Shown here: in pieces, positions 19,104-27,077 of the stretch | How the letters are laid out: the number at the start of each line of letters is the position of its first letter | How positions within the stretch are numbered: position 1 is the stretch's first letter | NCBI GenBank assembly: GCA_947600025.1 | Contig: CANQFY010000005.1 | Location: forward strand, 1 to 47,741 | DNA length: 47,741 nucleotides | Origin: an uncultured Oscillospiraceae bacterium | GTDB taxonomy: Bacteria; Bacillota; Clostridia; Oscillospirales; Oscillospiraceae | Direction of reading: 5' to 3' | Position numbers and translations under genes: made by a program | The notes under the pieces: model-generated | What the model was told of the DNA's origin: nothing | Database searches by the model: none | Seen by the model: only the letters and a program-made list of their open reading frames with translations

Positions 19104-20192
19104 ATGCTTATGGCCGGAACGGACCAGGTATTGGAATACAAATGTCCATGCTGCGGCGCCGGACTGAAATTCAGCCAGGACGGGCAGAACATGGCCTGCG
19201 ATTACTGCGGCAATACCTTTGAGATCGAAGCGGTTAAGGCCTATAACGCCACCCTCGCCCCGGATGAATTTGTCTGGGACAACACTGACACCGCCTCTTG
19301 GAGCGAGGCCGAGGCCCAGACCATGCACACCTTCCAGTGTCCGGCCTGCGGCGGCGTACTGATGACCGACGAGCATACCGCCGCCACCTTCTGTCCCTAC
19401 TGCGAGAATCCGGCGATCATTCCGGGCCGCCTCTCCGGAGGTTGGAAGCCGGAGGGGGTCATTCCCTTCCAGACCTCCAAGGAGGACGCCCAGGCCGCCT
19501 TTTTAAAGCTGTGTAAGAGCAAGCCCCTGCTTCCCAAGTTTTTTACCCAGGAGCAGCGGATCGAGAAAATTACCGGCATCTATGTTCCCTACTGGCTCTA
19601 CAACTGCAACAGCAATTTCCGGGGCCGGTACAGCGCCACCCATACCCACGTCTGGTCGGACGCCAAGTACAACTACACCCGCACCGACCACTACTTACTG
19701 ACCCGGGGCGCCTCCGCCGTCTTCGAGGGAATCCCCATGGACGCTTCCAGCAAGCTGGACGATGGGCTGATGGAGTCCATCGAGCCCTTTGACTACACCG
19801 CCTCGGTGCCCTTTGAGACGGCCTACCTCTCCGGCTTTCTGGCGGACAAATACGATGTGGAGTCCCAGCTGGGCCAGGAGCGGGTCCGCCAGCGGGTAGG
19901 GGCCTCCATGGAGGATCTGCTGGCCCCCACCTTTCTGGGCTTTGCAACCGTGGTCCCCACGGGCAGGCAGCTCCGGGTGGACCACAGCCGGGCAAAGTAC
20001 GTCCTGCTGCCGGTGTGGATGCTCCACACGAAATACAAGGACAAGACCTACGTTTTCGCCATGAACGGCCAGACCGGAAAGATGACCGGCACCTTCCCCG
20101 TCTGTCCCAAGCGGACCGCCGCCTGGTTTGCCGCCGTCTGCGGCGGCGTGGCGGCACTGGCCGTCCTAGTACAATGGCTGCTGTGGCTGTAA
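19104..20192 (+). CDS. TFIIB-type zinc ribbon membrane-anchored protein (YdjG-like)
   Basis: Two zinc ribbons CPCCGAGLKF...CDYC and CPACGGVLM...CPYC; C-terminal TM segment. Confidence 0.8.
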   Translation: MLMAGTDQVLEYKCPCCGAGLKFSQDGQNMACDYCGNTFEIEAVKAYNATLAPDEFVWDNTDTASWSEAEAQTMHTFQCPACGGVLMTDEHTAATFCPYCENPAIIPGRLSGGWKPEGVIPFQTSKEDAQAAFLKLCKSKPLLPKFFTQEQRIEKITGIYVPYWLYNCNSNFRGRYSATHTHVWSDAKYNYTRTDHYLLTRGASAVFEGIPMDASSKLDDGLMESIEPFDYTASVPFETAYLSGFLADKYDVESQLGQERVRQRVGASMEDLLAPTFLGFATVVPTGRQLRVDHSRAKYVLLPVWMLHTKYKDKTYVFAMNGQTGKMTGTFPVCPKRTAAWFAAVCGGVAALAVLVQWLLWL

Positions 20193-20203
20193 AGGGGCGG
20201 ACC

Positions 20204-21064
20204 ATGAAAAGAGCTTGGATGATTCCTCTGCTGCTTCTGTTCCTGCTGGGCTTGGCGCCCTGCGCAAAGGCTCAGGCCCCCCGGATCGTGGACGAGGCAG
20301 GGCTGCTGAGTGGGGAAGAAGAGCAGGTTTTGGAGACCCGTGCGGGAGAGCTTTCGGAAAAATATGGCATGGACGTGGTCATTCTCACGGTTTACAGCCT
20401 GGACGGGCAGGACAGCGAATCCTATGCCGACGATTACTACGACAGCCACGGCTACGGCCTGGGAGGCGATAACAGCGGCGTGCTGCTGCTTCTTTCTATG
20501 GAGTACCGGGACTGGGCCATCAGCACCTGCGGCGAGGCAATTTTCGCCCTGACGGACTACGGGATCCAGGACGTTTTCTCCCAGATTGCCCCGTATCTAT
20601 CTGAGGATGAATACTACGACGCTTTTAGCGCCTATCTGGACGCCCTGGAACCCTATTTTGACGCCTACGCCCAGGGTTCGCCCATTGACGGCGACGCCCC
20701 GGATTACCACGGACCCGGCTCCTACGAATCCGGCACCCAGGAGGAAACGGTCTACGCCCCTAAAAAGGCCCCTGTTCTCCGGTTCCTGCTGGTGGGGCTT
20801 GCGGTTGGCACGGCCGCCGGAGGGATCACGGTAGCGGTGATGGCGAGCCAGATGAATACCGCCAGACATCAGCACGGCGCCGAAAGTTACGTCCAGCCGG
20901 GGAGCTATCAGCTCTACGAAAACCAGACCATTTTCCTCCACAGCCACGTCACCCGGACGGCCCGGGCAGAGTCCAACGGCGGCGGGGGAAGCGGCGGCGG
21001 CGGCAGCTCGACGCATCACAGCTCCGGCGGGCAGAGCCACGGCGGCGGACACGGTAAATTCTAA
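20204..21064 (+). CDS. TPM domain protein with signal peptide, TM helix and Gly/Ser/His-rich tail (YdjH-like)
   Basis: PRIVDEAGLLSGEEEQVLETRAGELSEKYGMDVVILTV; GGDNSGVLLLLSMEYRDWAIST; GGGGSGGGGSSTHHSSGG tail. Real start ATG 20204. Confidence 0.82.
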   Translation: MKRAWMIPLLLLFLLGLAPCAKAQAPRIVDEAGLLSGEEEQVLETRAGELSEKYGMDVVILTVYSLDGQDSESYADDYYDSHGYGLGGDNSGVLLLLSMEYRDWAISTCGEAIFALTDYGIQDVFSQIAPYLSEDEYYDAFSAYLDALEPYFDAYAQGSPIDGDAPDYHGPGSYESGTQEETVYAPKKAPVLRFLLVGLAVGTAAGGITVAVMASQMNTARHQHGAESYVQPGSYQLYENQTIFLHSHVTRTARAESNGGGGSGGGGSSTHHSSGGQSHGGGHGKF

Positions 21065-21090
21065 AAATTCATGATAAAGGAGAACGAATT

Positions 21091-22404
21091 ATGGGACTGA
21101 TCAAAGCGGCACTGGGCGGAGTGTCCTCCGTTCTGGCGGATCAATGGCGGGAGTATTTCTACTGCGACGCCCTAACGGAAAACGTGCTGGCGGCCAAGGG
21201 TCAAAAGCGGACCACCGGCCGCAGCAGCAATACCAAAGGCTCGGAGAACATCATCACCAACGGCTCCGTGATCGCGGTCAACGAGGGTCAGTGCATGATG
21301 ATCGTGGAGCAGGGCCAGATTGTGGAATTCACCGCCGAGCCCGGCGAATTCACCTGGAATTCTTCCACGGAGCCCACCATTTTCTACGGCGGCCTGGGCC
21401 AGGGGATCAAGGGCAGCTGGGAGACCCTGAAGCGCCGCTTCACCTTCGGCGCGGACACCGCCAAGGACCAGCGGGTGTACTATTTCAACCTGAAGGAGCT
21501 GGTGGGCAACAAGTACGGGACCCCCTCCCCCGTGCCCTTCCGGGTAGTAGACGCCAACATCGGCCTGGACATGGACATCGGCATCCGGTGCAACGGGGAG
21601 TATTCCTACAAGATCACGGACCCCATGTTGTTCTACAAAAACGTCTGCGGCAACATTCAGGAGGTCTACACCCGGGACCGGTTCGACAGCCAGCTGAAAT
21701 CCGAATTTCTGACGGCCCTCCAGCCTGCCTTCGCCAAGATCTCCGCGCAGGGCATCCGCTACTCCGCCCTGCCGGGCCACGCCATGGAGCTGGCGGAGGC
21801 CATGAACACGGTCCTGTCTGAAAAGTGGAGCGGTCTCAGGGGCATTTCCGTGGTGTCCGTGGGGGTCAACTCCGTCACCGCCTCTCCCGAGGACGAGGCC
21901 GCCATCAAGGAGCTCCAGCGCAATGCGGTCTTCCGCGATCCCAACATGGCCGCCGCCCACATGGTGGGGGCCCAGGCCGCCGCTATGCAGGAGGCCGCCA
22001 AAAACAAGAACGGGGCCTTTACCGGTTTCCTGGGCATGGGCATGGCCCAGCAGGCCGGCGGGCTCAACGCCAACGCCCTGTTCCAGATGGGCCAGCGGCA
22101 GCCGCAACAGACGCCCCCCGCTCCTCCCGCCCAGGAGACCTGGAAATGTTCCTGTGGCGCGGAGAATACCGGCAATTTCTGCACGGAGTGCGGCGCCAAG
22201 AAGCCCGCCGTGGGCTGGACCTGCGAAAAATGCGGCGCAATAAACAAGGGCAAGTTCTGCGCCCAGTGCGGGGCCAAAAAGCCCGCCGGCGCCCCCCTCT
22301 ACCGCTGCGACAAGTGCGGCTGGGAGCCGGAGGACCCCAAGCATCCACCGAAGTTCTGCCCGGAATGCGGCGACCCCTTTGACGATCAGGACATTCGCTC
22401 TTAA
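21091..22404 (+). CDS. SPFH domain protein with three C-terminal zinc ribbons (YdjI-like)
   Basis: SPFH/virion-core-like region (SVIAVNEGQCMMIVEQGQIVEFTAEPGEFTW...) and CSCGAENTGNFCTEC, CEKCGAINKGKFCAQC, CDKCGW...CPEC. Confidence 0.85.
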   Translation: MGLIKAALGGVSSVLADQWREYFYCDALTENVLAAKGQKRTTGRSSNTKGSENIITNGSVIAVNEGQCMMIVEQGQIVEFTAEPGEFTWNSSTEPTIFYGGLGQGIKGSWETLKRRFTFGADTAKDQRVYYFNLKELVGNKYGTPSPVPFRVVDANIGLDMDIGIRCNGEYSYKITDPMLFYKNVCGNIQEVYTRDRFDSQLKSEFLTALQPAFAKISAQGIRYSALPGHAMELAEAMNTVLSEKWSGLRGISVVSVGVNSVTASPEDEAAIKELQRNAVFRDPNMAAAHMVGAQAAAMQEAAKNKNGAFTGFLGMGMAQQAGGLNANALFQMGQRQPQQTPPAPPAQETWKCSCGAENTGNFCTECGAKKPAVGWTCEKCGAINKGKFCAQCGAKKPAGAPLYRCDKCGWEPEDPKHPPKFCPECGDPFDDQDIRS

Positions 22405-22446
22405 ATCGTGCCCCAAATTCCAGCAAGGGAAGCGACAAACGCCGTT

Positions 22447-22866
22447 ATGAACATTCAAATTGCCTCCCCCGCCGACCTCTCCCTCCTTGCCCAGCTGGAC
22501 CGGCACATTTCCCCAGCAGAGTTGGAGCGGGCCATTTCCCTGAGCCGGGTCTACTGCCTCCGGGATGGGGATCGTCTGGCGGGCTGGCTGCGCTACAATC
22601 TGTTTTGGGACAACACGCCCTTCCTGAACCTCCTTTTTCTGGCGGAGAACTGCCGGGGCCACGGCTACGGCAGGGAATTGCTCCGCTACTGGGAGGCGGA
22701 GATGGCCCGCATGGGCTTCCGATTGGTCCTGACTTCCACCCAGTCCGATGAGTACGCCCAGCATTTTTACCGCCACATGGGCTACCAGGCTGTCGGCGGC
22801 TTTACCCTACCGGGGGATGTCTACGAGTTGATTTTTGTAAAGGAAATCGGAACCGGCATGGCTTAG
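22447..22866 (+). CDS. GNAT family N-acetyltransferase
   Basis: AENCRGHGYGRELLRYWEAEMARMG; FYRHMGYQAVGG. Confidence 0.88.
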   Translation: MNIQIASPADLSLLAQLDRHISPAELERAISLSRVYCLRDGDRLAGWLRYNLFWDNTPFLNLLFLAENCRGHGYGRELLRYWEAEMARMGFRLVLTSTQSDEYAQHFYRHMGYQAVGGFTLPGDVYELIFVKEIGTGMA

Positions 22867-22879
22867 GCCATGCCGGTTC
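22850..22879 (+). terminator. 13-bp perfect hairpin overlapping the GNAT stop codon
   Basis: GAACCGGCATGGC-TTAG-GCCATGCCGGTTC; no strong U-tract follows. Confidence 0.5.
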
Positions 22880-22920
22880 ATGATCTCTATGGTTTACATA
22901 ACGAAAATCCAGCGTTTTGC

Positions 22921-23793
22921 TCAATTTCTTCTGGTGGTCAGCTTTTGGGCCAAAGCCGTCATTTCCGCCCGGTCCGGGAAGGGCTCCAGGGCGGCCACCG
23001 CCTCCCGGGTCAGCTTTTCCACCATCTCCTGGCAGGCATCCTGGCCATAGAGCCGGAGGAAGGTGTTTTTCTCCCCGTCCACCCCGGTGGCCTTGCCCAG
23101 CTCCTGCTCCGAGCCGATAGCGTCCAGCAGATCGTCCCGAATTTGGAAGGCCAGGCCCAGCTTTTCGGCAAAGGTCCCGGCGGCGGAAAGCGCCTGCTCT
23201 CCCCCGCCTCCGGCCAGCACGCCCATCTGGCAGGCCGCACGGATCAGGGCACCGGTCTTCCGGCTCTGGATGGCCAGCACTTCCTCTTCCGTGCAAGCCC
23301 GCTCCTGGCTCTTCATGTCCAGCGCCTGGCCCCCCACCATGCCCCGGGGGCCGGCGCACCCGGCCAGGAGCGCCACCGCCTGCAACCGGACCTCGGCGGG
23401 CAGCGGCGCGGCGGCGATCTGGGAGAACGCCTCCGTCAGCAGTCCGTCCCCCGCCAGAACGGCCATGGCCTCCCCGAAGACCTTGTGATTGGTGGGGCGG
23501 CCCCGGCGGAGGTCGTCGTCGTCCATGCAGGGCAGATCGTCATGGATCAGACTGTAAGTATGGACCATTTCGATCGCCGCTGCCAAGGGCAGGGCCTTTT
23601 CCCAGTCCCCGCCGCACATCCGGCAAAATTCCAGCACAAAAATCGGCCGCAACCGCTTCCCCCCGGCGTTCAGGCTGTAAGCCATGGCCCGGTACAGCTC
23701 CCTTTGGGGAAGCTCCTCCCCCGCCCGGCAGGCCTCCGCCAGATAGCGCTCCACGGCCTGCCGGTAGGCGCTCTCAAGGCTGGTCTTCATCAA
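22921..23793 (-). CDS. ispA: polyprenyl synthetase / farnesyl diphosphate synthase
   Basis: SLIHDDLPCMDDDDLRRGRPTNHKVFGEA and IRDDLLDAIGSEQELGK aspartate-rich motifs. Confidence 0.93.
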   Translation of the reverse strand: MMKTSLESAYRQAVERYLAEACRAGEELPQRELYRAMAYSLNAGGKRLRPIFVLEFCRMCGGDWEKALPLAAAIEMVHTYSLIHDDLPCMDDDDLRRGRPTNHKVFGEAMAVLAGDGLLTEAFSQIAAAPLPAEVRLQAVALLAGCAGPRGMVGGQALDMKSQERACTEEEVLAIQSRKTGALIRAACQMGVLAGGGGEQALSAAGTFAEKLGLAFQIRDDLLDAIGSEQELGKATGVDGEKNTFLRLYGQDACQEMVEKLTREAVAALEPFPDRAEMTALAQKLTTRRN

Positions 23794-24004
23794 AGGGGAC
23801 CTCCTGGGGGGTGCCGTCCTCGGTGGTGAGGATCTTTTTCACCTGCATTTCCGCCTCATCCAGGAGTTTGCCGCAGCTTCTCACCAGGCCGGTGCCCTCC
23901 TGAAACAGCGCCAGGGACTCCTCCAGCGCTACGTCCCCCCGCTCCATAGCCCGGACGATCTGCTCCAGGCGCTGCATTTTCTCTTCAAAGGTCTTGCTTT
24001 CCAT
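23774..24004 (-). CDS. xseB: exodeoxyribonuclease VII small subunit
   Basis: TFEEKMQRLEQIVRAMERGDVALEESLALFQEG. Confidence 0.93.
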   Translation of the reverse strand: MESKTFEEKMQRLEQIVRAMERGDVALEESLALFQEGTGLVRSCGKLLDEAEMQVKKILTTEDGTPQEVPFDEDQP

Positions 24005-25208
24005 GTTCAGACTCCTTTCGCTCCGTCACCCGGGTAGTTAACTGCCCATCTCTGACGGTGATCGTCAACAGATCTCCCGGCGCGGCCTGTCCGACAGACC
24101 GAAGCACCGCTCCCGTGTCCGTGCGCACCATCGCGTAGCCCCGGGACAGCACCCGCAGAGGGCTCATGGCGTCCAATTTGGCGGTGAGCGCCACAAAACG
24201 CTGCCGTTTGGCGGCCAGGGCCCTGCTCTGGGCGGCGGTAAGGCGGCTCCGCAGCAGCGCCAGGGCCTGCCGCCGCTGGGCCAGGTAGGCGTCGGGACTT
24301 TGCAGGGCCGGACTGTCCGACAGCATCTTATAGTGCCGGCGTGCGGCCTTGATCTGCCGGGACAGGGCCGTGGCCATGGCGGCGGCCATGGAATCCAGGG
24401 TCTGCCGCAGGGCGTCCTGATCCGGCACCGCCAGCTCCGCCGCGTTGCTGGGGGTGGCGGCCCGAAGGTCGGCCACGAAGTCGGAAATGGTCACATCCGG
24501 CTCATGGCCCACGGCGGAGATCACCGGGATCCGGGAATCATAGATTGCCCGGGCCACTACCTCCTCATTAAATGCCCACAGATCCTCCATGGACCCGCCG
24601 CCCCGGCCCACGATCAGCAGATCCGCCAGCTGGAACCGGTTGGCATAGCGAATGGCAGCGGCAATCTCCCCGGGGGCCTCCGCCCCCTGGACCCGCACCG
24701 GCAGCAGCCGCACCCGGGTCAGGGGGTAGCGCTTCCGCAGGATCCGAAGCATATCGTGGACCGCCGCCCCGGCGGAACTGGTGACAATGCCGATGGTGCC
24801 GGGGTATTGGGGGATGGGCTTTTTATGGGCCGGGTCGAACAGGCCCTGGGCCGCCAGCTTGGCCTTGAGCTGCTCAAAAGCGGCGTACAGATCCCCTACG
24901 CCGTCGGGGGTCAGGGCGGTGCAGTAGAGCTGATAGGCCCCGTCCCGGGGATAGACGGCGATCCGGCCCATGGCAATGACCTTCATGCCGTTTTCCGGGC
25001 GGAACCGAAGCCGGAGGGCGTTTCCCTTGAACATGACGCATTTCAGTGCTCCGCCCTCGTCCTTCAATGTAAAATAGTGATGGCCGGAGGGGTAGCACTT
25101 GTAGTTGCTCAACTCTCCCCGCACCGCCAGGGCCGCCAGATTCTCATCGCTGTCCAGCTTGGCCCGGAGATATTCATTGACCTGTGTAACGGATAAGATC
25201 TTCGCCAT
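23985..25208 (-). CDS. xseA: exodeoxyribonuclease VII large subunit
   Basis: LSVTQVNEYLRAKLDSDENLAALAVRGELSNYKCYPSGHHYFTLKD; VGHEPDVTISDFVADLRAATPSNAAELA. Confidence 0.95.
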   Translation of the reverse strand: MAKILSVTQVNEYLRAKLDSDENLAALAVRGELSNYKCYPSGHHYFTLKDEGGALKCVMFKGNALRLRFRPENGMKVIAMGRIAVYPRDGAYQLYCTALTPDGVGDLYAAFEQLKAKLAAQGLFDPAHKKPIPQYPGTIGIVTSSAGAAVHDMLRILRKRYPLTRVRLLPVRVQGAEAPGEIAAAIRYANRFQLADLLIVGRGGGSMEDLWAFNEEVVARAIYDSRIPVISAVGHEPDVTISDFVADLRAATPSNAAELAVPDQDALRQTLDSMAAAMATALSRQIKAARRHYKMLSDSPALQSPDAYLAQRRQALALLRSRLTAAQSRALAAKRQRFVALTAKLDAMSPLRVLSRGYAMVRTDTGAVLRSVGQAAPGDLLTITVRDGQLTTRVTERKESEHGKQDL

Positions 25209-25209
25209 A

Positions 25210-26130
25210 TCATCCCTCCAAAGCCCGATGGGCCAGCACCGCCACGCCCAGGGCGTTGTCCGTGGAGAACCGGGGCGGCGCGAACAGGCCCCCCAGAGGG
25301 GCCAGGGTCTCCCGCAGCAGGGAGTTGGAGGCCACGCCGCCGGAAAACAGCACCGGCAGGCCCGGCATTTCCTTTAGGGCCGCCTCTGTGGCCCGCAGCA
25401 CCACTCCGGCTACGGACCGCAGGGCGTAGCCGGCAATCTCCTCCGGGGCATGATCCCGGGAATAGTCCCGGACCTTGTTTTCCAATCCCGAGAAGGAAAA
25501 TTCCAGCCCTCGGATTTTAATCTGAAAGGCGTCCTTCCCCTCCCCGCCCCGGCTCAGCTCGTCTAAGGCCCTTCCCGCCGGGAATGGCAGGGAAAGCAGT
25601 TGCCCTGTCCGGTCGATCAGCTGCCCGGCGGAGATGTCCGTGGTGCCGCCGATCCGGCGGCAGGCCACGTTCCGGCCCTCCGGCCGGCAATACAGCAGCT
25701 CCGTGGTGCCGCCGGACAGGTGCCAGGCCAAAAAAGGCCCGTCCAGCAGTTCCATCCGCCCGGCGGCCCAGGCCGCCGCCGCCAGATGGCCCTGCTGATG
25801 GGAGACCTCAATCAGCGGCACCCCCAACGCCTTGGCAAGCACCGCGCCGTGGCTGTACCCCACCAGAAAGCAGGGCATATAGCTGCCCTCCACCGCCCGG
25901 GGGCGGGTACTGACGCCTACCGCCTGAACAGAGCCCGGCGGAACCTGGGAAAAAAGCCTGCCGGCAAGCTCCGGCAGGCTCCTGGTATGGTGAAACACCG
26001 CGTCGCTCTGCCGCAGGCCCAGCGCGCCCGCCGCCACCGGCAGTAATTGAGAGGCGTTCTCCCCCCGCTCCCCGTCGAACCAGGCCAGGGAGGTGGTATA
26101 GTTGCTGGTGTCGAAGCCCAGAACGGTCAT
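25210..26130 (-). CDS. TsaD/Kae1-like paralog (ASKHA fold), function unassigned
   Basis: GFDTSNYTTSLAWF, VSHQQGHLAAA (HxxxH metal motif), HLSGGTTELL, FSGGVASNSLLRETL. Confidence 0.8.
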   Translation of the reverse strand: MTVLGFDTSNYTTSLAWFDGERGENASQLLPVAAGALGLRQSDAVFHHTRSLPELAGRLFSQVPPGSVQAVGVSTRPRAVEGSYMPCFLVGYSHGAVLAKALGVPLIEVSHQQGHLAAAAWAAGRMELLDGPFLAWHLSGGTTELLYCRPEGRNVACRRIGGTTDISAGQLIDRTGQLLSLPFPAGRALDELSRGGEGKDAFQIKIRGLEFSFSGLENKVRDYSRDHAPEEIAGYALRSVAGVVLRATEAALKEMPGLPVLFSGGVASNSLLRETLAPLGGLFAPPRFSTDNALGVAVLAHRALEG

Positions 26131-26579
26131 TTCGGCTCCCCCCGGCTCCGGTCCCAGGTCCCCAGGATGCCGTTGACAAAGGCGCCGGTGTCCTTCCCGT
26201 CGTAGAGCTTGGCCAGCCGGACGGCCTCGGAAATGGCCGCGTTTTTGGGCACATCCTCCACATACGCCGCTTCATACATGGCCAGCATCAAAATGGCTCT
26301 GGTCACCCGGGAGATTCGGCTCACGTCCCAGCCAATGGACAGGGCTTGGATCTGCTGCCGCAGCTCCTCCCGGTAGGCATACACCCCCGCCACCACCCGC
26401 CGGATGTAGGCCATCTGGGTCGGATCTGGGCGCTCCTCATAAACCGGGCACTCCTGGGCCAGGGTCTCATAGTACCCCGGGGCAAACAGCGTTTCCAGGG
26501 CAGTCTCCGGCTCCGCGCCGGTGAAGCTCTGGCCGTAGATCATATGGACCGCCAGTTCCCTGGCGTTGGCTCTCGTCAT
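26127..26579 (-). CDS. nusB: transcription antitermination factor NusB
   Basis: VTRAILMLAMYEAAYVEDVPKNAAISEAVRLAKLYDGKDTGAFVNGILG. Confidence 0.93.
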   Translation of the reverse strand: MTRANARELAVHMIYGQSFTGAEPETALETLFAPGYYETLAQECPVYEERPDPTQMAYIRRVVAGVYAYREELRQQIQALSIGWDVSRISRVTRAILMLAMYEAAYVEDVPKNAAISEAVRLAKLYDGKDTGAFVNGILGTWDRSRGEPK

Positions 26580-26583
26580 GGGC

Positions 26584-26946
26584 TTACTTCCGGAGGATGC
26601 CGCCCACGTTGACGTTCACGGCGGCAACGGTGACGCCCGCCATGGATTCCAGGGCGCTGGTAACGGCCTCCTGCACAGCCTTGGCAACGTCGATGACGCT
26701 CTGGCCGTAGACCACGGAAATGGTGCAGTCGATGTAGACCTCGTCCTCGGGCCCGATGGTGATCTTCAGATTCTTGCCCACGGTTTTCTTATTGATCTCC
26801 CCGGGCTTGACATTGAAGCCGGCGGCACCGTCCACCTCGGCGGCGGCCTGGGCCACAATGGCGGCGATCACATCCTCGGAGATCATCACGCTCCCATTTT
26901 CCTGGTACTGCTGGATGTAGGACTTGGACTGCTTGTTCTCTGCCAT
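26584..26946 (-). CDS. Asp23/Gls24 family envelope stress protein
   Basis: GSVMISEDVIAAIVAQAAAEVDGAAGFN...YGQSVIDVAKAVQEAVTSALESMAGVTVAAVNVNVGGI. Confidence 0.9.
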   Translation of the reverse strand: MAENKQSKSYIQQYQENGSVMISEDVIAAIVAQAAAEVDGAAGFNVKPGEINKKTVGKNLKITIGPEDEVYIDCTISVVYGQSVIDVAKAVQEAVTSALESMAGVTVAAVNVNVGGILRK

Positions 26947-27047
26947 AAGGGTACCTCCAAAACAATATCACGCCAAGCATGAATTTTCTTTTATTGTAAC
27001 ACAAATCCAAAAAATTACAACCGGAGATTTGCTTTTTTCCGGAAAAT

Positions 27048-27070
27048 CGGCCCCGGAAATTCCGGGGCCG
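27048..27070 (-). terminator. intrinsic terminator of the transglutaminase-like gene
   Basis: CGGCCCCGGAA-A-TTCCGGGGCCG stem, minus-strand TTTT downstream. Confidence 0.65.
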
Positions 27071-27077
27071 AGAGACT

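Noticed and set aside
20985-21050. GGGGSGGGGSS sequence resembling a synthetic (G4S)n linker
   Set aside because: Gly/Ser/His-rich tails are common in TPM-domain proteins; no other sign of engineered DNA.
21172-22776. 534-aa minus-strand ORF opposite the SPFH gene
   Set aside because: Antisense shadow; the plus-strand SPFH and zinc ribbon motifs are unambiguous.
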